Source: Alphaproteobacteria bacterium
GTDB lineage: Bacteria > Pseudomonadota > Alphaproteobacteria > GCA-2731375
Direction of reading: 5' to 3'
Assembly (NCBI GenBank): GCA_030746635.1
Contig: JASLMH010000022.1
Span: 1-39,393 of the forward strand
Length of the DNA stretch: 39,393 bases
A program made the translations under genes and the position numbers. Positions 15,645 through 24,600 of this stretch are shown here, piece after piece (the first letter of the stretch is position 1; each line of letters begins with the position of its first letter). Under the pieces are notes generated by a model. The model was not told where the DNA came from and did no database searches. It saw only the letters and a list, made by a program, of their open reading frames with translations.

Positions 15645-15660
15645 TGCAATTGCCATGCCA
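15645..15660 (-). promoter_or_regulatory. sigma-54 promoter of PEP-CTERM gene 3
   Basis: Minus-strand TGGCATG-GCAA-TTGCA with GG-N10-GC spacing. The predicted start site near 15634 gives a leader of about 32 nt and rules out the longer reading frame start. Confidence 0.87.
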
Positions 15661-15678
15661 ACTTACGAAATTTCGTGA

Positions 15679-15691
15679 AATCAATAGGTTA
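15679..15691. promoter_or_regulatory. IHF-like site, PEP-CTERM gene 3
   Basis: AATCAATAGGTTA matches WATCAANNNNTTR exactly, 18 bp upstream of the sigma-54 promoter. Confidence 0.65.
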
Positions 15692-15723
15692 AATCCGATC
15701 ACCGGCGGCAATTGTTGCCATGA

Positions 15724-15750
15724 TGTTAAGTTCTCCGACACCTTCGCCCG
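15724..15750. promoter_or_regulatory. conserved upstream activator block, PEP-CTERM gene 3
   Basis: Starts TGTTAAGTTCTCCGACA and ends TTCGCCCG, 63 bp upstream of the sigma-54 promoter. The TGT-N11-ACA core is shared with gene 4. Confidence 0.6.
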
Positions 15751-15887
15751 TCGGTACGAGTTGTCGTGGCTGACGGCGGCGACCCTTTCGACACGCAAGC
15801 GTGAACGCTGCGCGCCCACCTTTCGCCTGACACCCGCCGGGCACCGTTGTAGGTGTTGCTCGGGGGCAATGGCCGAGGGCAACGACC

Positions 15888-17270
15888 ATGGCGATGGGGA
15901 TCCGGCGGACGGGGTTTTGCCTGTTGTTGGGCTGCTGCCTGCTGCTGTTCCCTGCCCTGCCCGTACGGGCGATGTCCGACGGCATGGTCGCCTGGCACGG
16001 CCGCCAACTGCTGGCCGGCGACGATGCCGAGGTCGCCCGCGCCGCCGCCGCCCTGGTCGCCCGCGGCAAGCGCGATGTGGTGCCCACCCTGATCCTGGCC
16101 CTGCGCTACGGCCGGCAGGACGAGGTTTACCAGGACGCTCTGCGACGATTGACAGGCCACGACGCCGGGCGCTGGTTCGACTGGATGCTATGGCAGGAGA
16201 CCCATCCCGAACCGCCGCCGCATCCCTCCTACCTAGACGCCAAGCTGTCGGTGCTGCTCCGTATCGATCCCAACTTCATGCGTTTCCTGACCCCCAGCCT
16301 GATGCGGCCGGAGCGTATGAAGATCCGCCTGGAGGAGATTACCTGGGGCGGCGTCAGGGTCGACGGCATCCCCACGCTCGATCACCCGGACTTCCTGGCG
16401 GCGGCCGAGGCCGACTACCTGGCCGAGGACGATCTGGTCTTCGGGGTCTCGATCAACGGCGACCATCGGGCCTATCCGCTGCGTATCATGGGCTGGCACG
16501 AGATGTTCAACGACACCGTCGGCGGCGTCGATTTGGCCCTGGCCTACTGCACCCTGTGCGGCGCCGGCATCCTGTTCGAGAGCCGCCTGCCCGACCGGCC
16601 CGAGCCGTTCATGTTCGGCTCCTCGGGGCTGCTCTATCGCTCCAATAAGCTGATGTTCGACCGCCAGACCGACAGTTTGTGGAACCAGTTCACCGGCCGG
16701 CCGGTATCGGGGGCCCTGGTCGACAGCGGCATCGAATTGAAGATACGGCCGGTGGTGGTCAGCGACTGGGCCACCTGGCGCCGGGACCATCCCGACACCA
16801 AGGTGCTGTCCCTGGAGACCGGCCATCGCCGGGACTACGGCTCCGGCGCGGTCTATCGCGACTACTTCGCCTCGCCGGAGCTGATGTTCCCGGCCCGGGT
16901 CGACCAAAGACGCCTGGCCCAGAAGGACCGGGTGTTCGGCATCCGCACCGTGGGCGCCGCCAAGGCCTGGCCGCTGGCGACGTTCAGGGGCGGCAGGGTG
17001 ATCAACGACCAAATCGGCGATCTGCCCCTGGTGCTGATCGGCGATGCGGATCGCCGCACCGTCCGCGCCTATCGCCGGGGGAACGGGCGGTTCCGAACCG
17101 GCGATGCCCCCAACACCCTGAGCGGCCCCGGCGGCACCTGGACCGTCGGCGAAGAAAACCTGCTCGGGCCGGCCGGCGAAAAACTGGCCCGGATGCCGGG
17201 CCACATCGCCTACTGGTTCGCCTGGAACAACTATCTGGGCCCGGCCAGCGAACTGGCCGGCGAACGCTAG
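15888..17270 (+). CDS. DUF3179 domain-containing exported protein
   Basis: Predicted 460-aa protein with a signal peptide (hydrophobic residues 10-25, ending PVRA). From about residue 155 it carries the DUF3179 pattern: YPLRIMGWHEMFND, AYCTLCGAG (Cys221, Cys224), FGSSGLLYRSNKLMFDRQTD and SLWNQFTG. The family is periplasmic or extracytoplasmic and of unknown function; the CXXC-like pair may bind metal or form a disulfide. Residues 35-130 are an extra helical N-terminal part. ATG at 15888 follows GAGGGC. It is divergent from PEP-CTERM gene 3, and its TAG stop shares the bases CTAG with the stop of the convergent PEP-CTERM gene 4. Confidence 0.9.
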   Translation: MAMGIRRTGFCLLLGCCLLLFPALPVRAMSDGMVAWHGRQLLAGDDAEVARAAAALVARGKRDVVPTLILALRYGRQDEVYQDALRRLTGHDAGRWFDWMLWQETHPEPPPHPSYLDAKLSVLLRIDPNFMRFLTPSLMRPERMKIRLEEITWGGVRVDGIPTLDHPDFLAAAEADYLAEDDLVFGVSINGDHRAYPLRIMGWHEMFNDTVGGVDLALAYCTLCGAGILFESRLPDRPEPFMFGSSGLLYRSNKLMFDRQTDSLWNQFTGRPVSGALVDSGIELKIRPVVVSDWATWRRDHPDTKVLSLETGHRRDYGSGAVYRDYFASPELMFPARVDQRRLAQKDRVFGIRTVGAAKAWPLATFRGGRVINDQIGDLPLVLIGDADRRTVRAYRRGNGRFRTGDAPNTLSGPGGTWTVGEENLLGPAGEKLARMPGHIAYWFAWNNYLGPASELAGER

Positions 17271-17848
17271 CGCCTCCAGCGCCGCCGCAGAACGCCAAGA
17301 CCGACGAGAGCGAGGCCGAGGATGGCGAGCGGCGCCGGCTCGGGCACCGTGGCCGAAGACTCGCTGATCGAGTTGATGGTGGCGACATCGGCCGGACCGC
17401 CGGGCAGTGCCTGCATGCGGGTGAAGTTGTAGGCGAAGACGTCATAGTTATCGAGGATGACGCCCGTGGAGAAGATGTCGGCGGCGCTGTTGGCCAGGAT
17501 CATCTCGACCGACAGGGCCGAGGAGAACAGCGTCAACTGGTCGGGTCCGCCGTAGCGCACCTCGGCGCCGTCGACGGCGTAGGAGACGCCCTCGACCACC
17601 AGGGCGAAACCGCTGACCGCCGTGGCGTCATAAGTCGCCGTGGTGCCGTCGTCCGAGGTCGCCACCGCCGCGGTGTTGACCGTGAAGCTGCCGGTCCAGA
17701 CCTGCGGCGGCACCTTGCCGCCGAACAGCGTCCCCAGGGACGAATCAATAATGATGCCGGAGATGTCGAAGGTGACAAGCGCCGCGCCGGCGCTTTGACT
17801 GCCGATCAGTACGGCCACCGCGACCACCAGTCCCAAGATCCTGTGCAT
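17267..17848 (-). CDS. PEP-CTERM sorting domain protein (no. 4)
   Basis: Predicted 193-aa exported protein. The signal peptide covers residues 1-23 (ending AGAAL), the body is beta-rich with repeated hydrophobic/Thr alternation, and the C-terminus is VPEPAPLAIL, a hydrophobic helix and RRRWRR. ATG at 17848 is preceded by GGAGG; an upstream frame start at 17878 falls at the predicted transcription start and is rejected. It is convergent with the DUF3179 gene with overlapping stop codons. The promoter is sigma-54 type. Function beyond surface sorting is unknown. Confidence 0.9.
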   Translation of the reverse strand: MHRILGLVVAVAVLIGSQSAGAALVTFDISGIIIDSSLGTLFGGKVPPQVWTGSFTVNTAAVATSDDGTTATYDATAVSGFALVVEGVSYAVDGAEVRYGGPDQLTLFSSALSVEMILANSAADIFSTGVILDNYDVFAYNFTRMQALPGGPADVATINSISESSATVPEPAPLAILGLALVGLGVLRRRWRR

Positions 17849-17884
17849 CGGATCCTCCGGTGTTCTGTCTGCTGGCATGAACCA

Positions 17885-17900
17885 TGCATATTCCGTGCCA
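17885..17900 (-). promoter_or_regulatory. sigma-54 promoter of PEP-CTERM gene 4
   Basis: Minus-strand TGGCACG-GAAT-ATGCA with GG-N10-GC spacing. The predicted leader is about 26 nt. Confidence 0.85.
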
Positions 17901-17918
17901 AGATCTGGAATTATGGAA

Positions 17919-17931
17919 AGTCAATGGCTTG
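17919..17931. promoter_or_regulatory. IHF-like site, PEP-CTERM gene 4
   Basis: AGTCAATGGCTTG matches WATCAANNNNTTR with one mismatch, 18 bp upstream of the sigma-54 promoter, the same position as in genes 2 and 3. Confidence 0.5.
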
Positions 17932-17963
17932 CACCGCGGCCACCGGCGCATGGGTTGTGAATG

Positions 17964-17990
17964 TGTAAATTTCATCGACACTTCGGGCGA
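17964..17990. promoter_or_regulatory. conserved upstream activator block, PEP-CTERM gene 4
   Basis: Starts TGTAAATTTCATCGACA followed by CTTCGGGCG, 63 bp upstream of the sigma-54 promoter. This copy lies outside the gene 2/gene 3 duplication, so it is the best evidence that the block is functional. Confidence 0.6.
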
Positions 17991-18068
17991 AACAAGGGTG
18001 CAAGCCTGTCGGCCGGTCGTGCGCTAGACTGAGCGTCGCCAAACTAAGGTCCAGCGAGGAGCGGCGCC

Positions 18069-18872
18069 ATGTTCCGAGACAACGCCCTGAAGGAAAAGCT
18101 GCGTCGTGGCGAAAAGCCGGTTGGCTGCTGGGTCTTTTTGTCCGGCGGCGACACGACCGAACTTTTGTCCCTCACCGGCTTCGACGCTTTCGTCATCGAC
18201 CACGAGCACATCTTCGCCTCGCCGCATAGGCTGATCGAGCAGATGCGGGCGGCCCAGGCCAGCGAGGCCACCTGCCTGGTGCGGGTGCCCTCGCACGATC
18301 CGGTGACCATCCAGCGGACCATCGACACCGGCATCGAGGGCATCATCGTGCCGACCCTCGAGACCGCCGAACAGGCCCGCGATATCGTCGCCGCCTGCCG
18401 CTACCGGCCCCATGGCGGCCAGCGCGGCGTCGGCTATCCGGAGACCCGGGCGGCCGACTGGGGCCTCAGGGAAGTCGACTACCCGAGCCAGTATCGCGAC
18501 CGCCTGCTGATCGCCGTGATCATCGAGACACGGCGCGGCGTCGAGAATATCGAGGCGATCGCCGCCGTCGACGGCATCGACATGATCATCCCGGGCAGCG
18601 GCGATCTGCTGGCCGACCTGGTCGACGACTTCGACGAGCTGTCCGGCTACGGCAGCTACGACCACCCCGAACTGTCGGCCCTGATCGGGCGGGTGGAGGA
18701 GGTCGTCAAGCGGTCGCCGAAGTGGCTGGGCGGGGTCACCCGAGGTGCCGCCGGCGCCAAGGGCATGCTCGACCGCGGCTATGATTTCGTCACCCCGACG
18801 GCGGATAGCTGGCTGCTGATCGATGGTGCAAGGCGGATCCTGGCGGAGATGAGCGACGGCGACGGCCGATAG
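18069..18872 (+). CDS. HpcH/HpaI aldolase family protein
   Basis: Predicted 267-aa class II (metal-dependent) aldolase of the HpcH/HpaI type, which cleaves 2-keto-4-hydroxy acids to pyruvate and an aldehyde. Likely active-site residues are His45 (DHEH), Arg72, and metal ligands Glu153 (IIETRRG) and Asp179 (PGSGDLLADL). The last motif differs from the usual GPNDL form, so the substrate may be unusual. ATG at 18069 follows GAGGAG. It is followed 36 bp later by the GMC oxidoreductase, probably as a two-gene unit. Divergent from PEP-CTERM gene 4. Confidence 0.9.
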   Translation: MFRDNALKEKLRRGEKPVGCWVFLSGGDTTELLSLTGFDAFVIDHEHIFASPHRLIEQMRAAQASEATCLVRVPSHDPVTIQRTIDTGIEGIIVPTLETAEQARDIVAACRYRPHGGQRGVGYPETRAADWGLREVDYPSQYRDRLLIAVIIETRRGVENIEAIAAVDGIDMIIPGSGDLLADLVDDFDELSGYGSYDHPELSALIGRVEEVVKRSPKWLGGVTRGAAGAKGMLDRGYDFVTPTADSWLLIDGARRILAEMSDGDGR

Positions 18873-18908
18873 GCGGCGGCCGGCAACAACGGGAGAGGAC
18901 GCGACGGC

Positions 18909-20519
18909 ATGGCTGATAAGGACGCGGCGCAGTACGACTACATCATCATCGGGGCCGGCTCGGCCGGGGCGGCGCTGGCCCATCGCCTGACCGAGGACCC
19001 CGCCAACCGGGTGCTGCTTCTCGAGGCGGGCAAGGCCAACCATCCCTCGACCCGACTGCCGGTCAGCTTCAGTTGGCTGATCGATCACCCAATCGCCAAC
19101 TGGTGCTTTACCTCCGACCCGGAGCCGGGCACCGCCGACCGCGCCATTCCGGTGCCGCGCGGCAAGCTGCTGGGCGGCTCCTCCGCCATCAACGGCCTGG
19201 TCTATGTGCGTGGCCAGAGCCTCGACTACGACACCTGGGCACAACTGGGCAACCGCGACTGGAGCTGGCGGTCGGTGGAGCCGATCTTCCGGCGCATGGA
19301 GAACTACCAGGGCGGCGGCGACGGCGGGCGCGGCCGGGGCGGGCCGCTGGGCGTGTCAGAGGTACCGGACCAGAACCCGCTCTACGATGCCCTGTTCGCC
19401 GCCGCCGAGGCGGCCGGCCATCGCCGCAATCCCGACTACAACGGCCCTGACCAGGAGGGCATCGTCAAGACCCAGGCGACCATTCGGCGCGGCCGGCGGA
19501 TGAGCACCGCGCATTGTTATCTGCGGCCGGCCAGGGGACGCGGCAACCTGCACATCGTCACCGAGGCCCTGACCCAACACCTGATCCTGGATGGCAGGCG
19601 CTGCCTCGGCGTGGCCTATGCCCAGGGCGGCCAGGTCACCGAGGCGCGGGCCGGGCGCGAGGTGATCCTTTCCGCCGGGGCCATCGGCTCGCCGAAGATT
19701 TTGGAGCTGTCCGGCATCGGCCGGCCGGAGGTGCTGGCGGCCCACGGCATCGATGTGCAACACGAACTGCCGGCGGTGGGCGAGAACTTCCGCGACCACA
19801 TCAACGCCCGCATTCAATGGCAGGTGACGGCGCCCGGCGTCTCCTACAACGAGCGCGCCCAGGGCGCCAATCTCGTTGGCCAGGTGGCGAAATACCTGAT
19901 CAGCGGCGGCGGCTTCCTGAGCCTGCCGTCGGCGCCGCTGCTGGCCTTCCTGAAGACCCGGCCGGAACTGGCGACGCCGGACGTGCAGATGCACCTGGTG
20001 CCCTACGCGGTGAAGGACCCGAAGCGGCGCAAGCTGCATGACTTCCCCGGCATGACCGTGGCCTGCTATCAGCTGCGGCCGGAAAGCCTGGGCTCGATCC
20101 ATATCCAATCGGCCGAACCGAAGGAGCAGCCGGCGATCCGTTTCAATTTCCTGGCCGACCGGATCGACCGCGCGGCCATGGTCGAAGGCTTCAAGATGAT
20201 GCGCCGCATCGTCGAGGCGCCGCCGATGGATCCCTTCCGTGGCGAGGAATACTCGCCCGGCAAGGCGGTCGACACCGATCAGGCGATCGAACAATGGATC
20301 CGGGAGAACTCGGAAACCGCCTACCACCCCATCGGCACCTGCCGCATGGGGCCCGGTCCGAACACCGTGGTCGACGACCAGCTCAAGGTCCATGGCCTGG
20401 ACGGCCTGCGCATCGCCGATGCCTCGATCTTCCCGACCATGCCGTCGGGCAACACCAATGCCCCCGCCATCATGGTCGGTGAAAAATGCGCCGACCTGAT
20501 CAAGGCGTCGGCCCATTAG
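18909..20519 (+). CDS. GMC-family FAD oxidoreductase (choline dehydrogenase-like)
   Basis: Predicted 536-aa flavoprotein oxidising an alcohol. The FAD-binding GAGSAG is at residues 15-20; the GMC signatures PRGKLLGGSSAINGLVY and EVILSAGAIGSPKILELSG are both visible. The catalytic pair is His473 (YHPIGTCRMG) and Asn517 (SGNTNAP). Length is typical. ATG at 18909 follows GGGAGAGGA. It probably forms a unit with the HpcH/HpaI aldolase, so an alcohol-to-aldehyde step next to an aldol cleavage is plausible. An intergenic palindrome follows as likely terminator. Confidence 0.94.
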   Translation: MADKDAAQYDYIIIGAGSAGAALAHRLTEDPANRVLLLEAGKANHPSTRLPVSFSWLIDHPIANWCFTSDPEPGTADRAIPVPRGKLLGGSSAINGLVYVRGQSLDYDTWAQLGNRDWSWRSVEPIFRRMENYQGGGDGGRGRGGPLGVSEVPDQNPLYDALFAAAEAAGHRRNPDYNGPDQEGIVKTQATIRRGRRMSTAHCYLRPARGRGNLHIVTEALTQHLILDGRRCLGVAYAQGGQVTEARAGREVILSAGAIGSPKILELSGIGRPEVLAAHGIDVQHELPAVGENFRDHINARIQWQVTAPGVSYNERAQGANLVGQVAKYLISGGGFLSLPSAPLLAFLKTRPELATPDVQMHLVPYAVKDPKRRKLHDFPGMTVACYQLRPESLGSIHIQSAEPKEQPAIRFNFLADRIDRAAMVEGFKMMRRIVEAPPMDPFRGEEYSPGKAVDTDQAIEQWIRENSETAYHPIGTCRMGPGPNTVVDDQLKVHGLDGLRIADASIFPTMPSGNTNAPAIMVGEKCADLIKASAH

Positions 20520-20554
20520 GTCAAGTGACTAGAGGGAGTCGCTTGTCCCGTTCA

Positions 20555-20655
20555 CCCTTCGAGACGCGCCTACGGCGCTCCTCAGGGTGAGGAAATCGCA
20601 TAATTTCAAAAGCTTAGCCTCAGGCTGAGGGGGGCGCGGAGCGTCCATCTCGAAG
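20555..20655. repeat. intergenic palindromic repeat, copy 2
   Basis: Starts CCCTTCGAGACGCGCCTACG and ends CCATCTCGAAG. It lies between convergent genes (GMC oxidoreductase and TetR regulator), where it could terminate both. More diverged than copies 1 and 3, with an AT-rich centre. Confidence 0.8.
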
Positions 20656-20678
20656 CCGGCCGAAAAGCCGGTCCCGAA

Positions 20679-21260
20679 CTACCCGAACAATCGCCCCAGC
20701 AACCGGTCGGCGCGGTCGAGGCGGCGGGCGATGAAGGCGCGGGTGTGTTCGAAGTTCTCCGAACGATCGCCGAGCCAGCGCAGCACCGCCGCCCCGAACA
20801 ACAGGGTCAGGCCCCATTCCTCGAGCGACTTCTGCCGGCCCGTGGCGTCCAGCCGGGCGGCCTCCCGCAGCCACTGCACCCGGCGGCTGGTGGCCACCAC
20901 CAGCGCCGTGCTCAGATGGATGTGCGGCGGCTGCAGCTTGTAGATCAGGATCGCCCGCAGCATGGCGCGGCGACCGCCCAGGGCCGTGAACCAGGCGACC
21001 AGCGCCGCCCGTATGCGTTCAGGCGCGGCCGCCTCGGCCAGATCGGCCCGCTCGGCCACCACCAGCATGGCGTCGTCCGCCCGGCCCAGCCAGGCATCCG
21101 CCACCGCGTCCAGGTCCGGATAACAGGCCCTGATTTCGGGCAAGCCGACACCCAGGCGCGCCGCCACCTGGTGCAGGCGCACCGCTGGCCAGCCGACCTC
21201 GTCGGCCAGTTCGACCGCCGCATCGACGATGCGCGCCTGCAACGGCGGCCGGCGCGTCAT
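20679..21260 (-). CDS. TetR-family transcriptional regulator
   Basis: Predicted 193-aa regulator. The N-terminal helix-turn-helix is visible at residues 8-50 (ARIVDAAVELADEVGW, VRLHQVAARLGVGLPEI, YPDLDAVADAWL). The C-terminal helical ligand domain ends in a segment similar to COQ9-like proteins (LGDRSENFEHTRAFIARRL), a known relative of TetR folds. It is downstream of the dodecin gene on the same strand, 58 bp apart. It could be the regulator of the palindromic sites upstream of the two giant activase genes, but that is only inference from proximity. Confidence 0.82.
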   Translation of the reverse strand: MTRRPPLQARIVDAAVELADEVGWPAVRLHQVAARLGVGLPEIRACYPDLDAVADAWLGRADDAMLVVAERADLAEAAAPERIRAALVAWFTALGGRRAMLRAILIYKLQPPHIHLSTALVVATSRRVQWLREAARLDATGRQKSLEEWGLTLLFGAAVLRWLGDRSENFEHTRAFIARRLDRADRLLGRLFG

Positions 21261-21318
21261 GCGCCGGTCCGCCCTCGGCCCATATCAGCCGGCAACGCGG
21301 CCATATGGCCCGACGGGA

Positions 21319-21534
21319 TCAGTCGCCACCTTCGTACTTGAACGACACCCTGACCCTGGCCCGATAGGCCGAGACCGCGCCGTCCTGGATCTGCATGTCC
21401 AGATCCACGACCTCGGCGATGCGCAGATCGCGCAGGCTTTCGCCGGCGCGGGCGACCGCCGCCGAAGCGGCCTTCTCCCACGACTCCGTACTGGTTCCGA
21501 CGAGTTCGATTACCTTGTAAACGCTCTCGGTCAT
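21319..21534 (-). CDS. dodecin-family protein
   Basis: Predicted 71-aa dodecin, a small protein that forms a hollow dodecamer. The pattern YKVIELVGTSTESWE, AVARAGESLRDL, AEVVDLDMQIQDG and YRARVRVSFKY covers the full fold. In flavin-binding dodecins a Trp sits just before AEVVD and stacks on the isoalloxazine ring; here that residue is Ile39, so classical paired flavin binding is doubtful. ATG at 21534 follows GGAGGA. It lies just downstream of the first giant activase gene, on the same strand and possibly cotranscribed. Confidence 0.92.
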   Translation of the reverse strand: MTESVYKVIELVGTSTESWEKAASAAVARAGESLRDLRIAEVVDLDMQIQDGAVSAYRARVRVSFKYEGGD

Positions 21535-21621
21535 GTTGCAGTCCTCCGATTGAGGTGGGACGAACCGAGTCTAGGACCGAAACGCACTGACCGAAAGGAC
21601 TCAATCGGGCCGGAACGTGCT

Positions 21622-24600
21622 CTACGCGGCGCCGGCTTCGGCACCCCGGTGCAGGCGATAGGTGAAGCCGCGCACCCGGCGTTCGTCCAGCGGCGTGCCG
21701 TCGTCATAGAAGAAGAAGAACGGGATGTCCTTGCGATAGCGCAACAGGCCTTCCGAGATCAGGCTGCTGTCGCAGCCCCAGCACGAGGTCATCACCACGC
21801 CTTCATACAGCCCGGTCTCCCAGTGCCGCAGCACGCTGCCGACCTCGAACGCCGTCGGACCGTAGGTCTCCGGATCGATCAGCTCCTCGGCCTTGACGGC
21901 CGCGGCCTCGACCGCCGGGGCCGGCATCCAGGGATGCAGGTCCAGCACCTCGGCGTACAGCCTTTCGCGCATCTCCGCCTGCAGGTTGACCATCGGCGCC
22001 ACCATCTCGGGCGTCACCCTGCGGCCGAACAGCAGGTGCGGGTGGCGGCGGCCGAGATATTCGAAGAAATCGGTGATCGGCTCCACCACCAGCCGCAGGC
22101 CCTGCTCGCTCATGCGCAGGAACAGGCCGGCGTTGGCGACGTCGGTGCCCTTGGTCAGGGCATCGCCGGTGACGTAGACCCGGCGCAGCGGCCCCTCGCC
22201 CTGCCAGGCGGCGTCCATCTCGGCGTATTGCCCGGCCACCTGGCGCAGCACGGCGCAGATCTCGACGGTCTTGCGTTCGAGTTCCGCCGCCGCCAGCGCC
22301 GGATCGGCCAGGGGCTCCTCGATGATGTCCATGGTCCGCTGGGCCGCCCCATCGAACAGAGCGCGGGCCTCGCCAGCCTCCGCCTCCACCGGCAGGTGGT
22401 AGATGTAGAGCTGGCGCAGGATATCGACCATGGCCAGGCCGAGCCAGATCAGCACCGCCATGGTCGGCTCGGAGCCGAACTTCAGGCCGCCGACGCTGAC
22501 GTTGCTGTCCAGGCCCATCTTCTCGATGGAGATCCGGTCCTTGACGTCGAAGACGCCGCCCCGGCACATCCGGCCGGTGAGCTGCAGCAGTTCGGTCTGC
22601 CCATTCTGTGGATTCTGTTCCAGGTATTCGCGGAAGGCGCCCCAGACCAACTGATAGGACATGCACTCCTTGCCCGAACAGTCGGGCTTGCCGCACTGCG
22701 CGTTGCTTTCCGAGATCGGGGGCGCCGCCACCGCGTCGAAGCCATAGGCGCGGTAGGCGGCGGCGAAGGCCGGCCCCATGTAGTCGGCGGCGCTGAGCAC
22801 CACATAGTGGGTGTCGGGGTCCATGTAGCCGGTCTTCTGCCGCTTCGGATCGACGAAGGAGATCGCCCGTTTGTTGTCCGGCACCCTCGACGGGTCGCCC
22901 TCGGCGATGAACTGGCGGACCGATTGCAGGAAGGCCTGGATGCGGGTGACGAAGCCGGCTTCGCCGCCATGGCCGTCGCTTTCCAGGATTGTGTGGGGAT
23001 AGCCCTCCATCACGGACTGGAAGATCTGTTCGGTGAACGAGGCCGGCCCGCAGCCGAACGAAGCCAGGAACACCGGGAACACGTCGCCCATCTCGCGGGC
23101 CCAGGCGGCGGCCCGGATCGCCCGGTTATCATCGCCCCAATAGGCCTTCCACATCGCCGGGGTCCTCTCGTCGACCTTGAAGCAGTCGACGGGGATGGCC
23201 ATGGCGCCGTTGCGGCGGAGGAGGTGCGGGATATTGGCGTTGATCGCCCTATCGTTGGTGACGTGCAGGTGCCCGGCCAGCAACACCGCCGGCAGCTCGT
23301 TCGCCCGGGCGTAATCCAGGGCGCCCTGGCCGATCTCCATCAACCCATCTTCATAGCGCAACTGGGCCGCGGCGCCGGCGGCCACCGCCGCCGGCACCTT
23401 GGCCGGATCGGCGCCGAACTCGCCGGCGACACGGATCATTTCCGCCACCAGGTCCGGCGTGTCCAGGCCGTCGCCGAACGACAGGCGCGGGCGCACCACC
23501 CTGGCCGCCTTGCCGCGGGCCAACAGCGATCGTTCGATCATGTCCGGCATCGCCTGTTCGGTCATGCAGGTCTGGCCGCCCCGGCCATGGACGTCGGAGA
23601 TGCGGAAGATCTTCGGGAACAGCAGCACACCGTCGTCCAGATCGCAGACCGCATGGGCGATCTTCACCGGGCCGCAGGAATCGAAGCTGTTGCAAAGCTG
23701 TTCGCCGGCCGCCAGCGACGTCGCGGTGGAGCGCAGCAGCTCAACCGAAAAGCCCATCTCGCCGGCGAACGCCGCCAGCCAGGGGACATGACCGGCCAGG
23801 GCGCTGAGTTCCGGGATGACCAGGGTCGGCGCGCCCTCGCGGCGGATCACGAAGCTGTCGATCAGGTCCTGGCGCTGCTCGAACGGGTTCGGCGCATCCT
23901 TGGCCAGTTTCGGCTGGCTCGTCGTCGAGACCTCGAACTTCGGGCAGGCGCCGCCCGAGACCGCCTGGCGGCTTTCGCCGCCGACGGTGATGGTGGTGCG
24001 CTCGATCGGGCATAGGGTCTGGCACTTGGCGTCGCGGCAGCGGAATTCCGTGCGGGCGGTGATCTCGGCCGCCAGGATGCTCCCCAGGTCGAGGCCCGGC
24101 GCGGCATCGAGGGCCGCCCGGCCCATCTCTTCGCTGGCACACAGGCCGATCCCCCAGGCCCCCATGGCGCCCGGATTGGGCGGCACCACGATGTCGCGGC
24201 CGGTGACCGCCGCCAGGGTCCAGGCCAGGGACGGATTGGAGGCCGGCTTGCCCTGGAAGAAGATCCGGGCGCCCGGCGTACGCTGGCCCATCACCCGGTT
24301 CAGGTAGTTGTGGATCACCGAGTATTGGAAGCCGGCGAAGATGTCGTCGCGGCCGAAGCCTTCCTTGATCGCCAGCGAGGCGGCATCGGCGACAAAGACC
24401 GTGCACATCATGCCCAGGTCCGGCGGCCGCTTGGCGGTGGAAGCGAGATCGATGAACTCCTGGATATCGTCGACGTCGTAGAGGTTGGCCTGTTCCTCCA
24501 GGAACGAGCCGGTGCCGGCGCTACAGGCCTTGTTCATGTCGCTTTCGACGATGCGGCCGCCCTGCACGCGGATGTACTTGGCGTCCTGGCCGCCGATCTC

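Noticed and set aside
21229-24015. 928-aa open frame on the plus strand
   Set aside because: It lies opposite the dodecin and giant activase genes, has His/Gly/Arg-rich low-complexity content and no ribosome-binding site. It is a GC-driven shadow.
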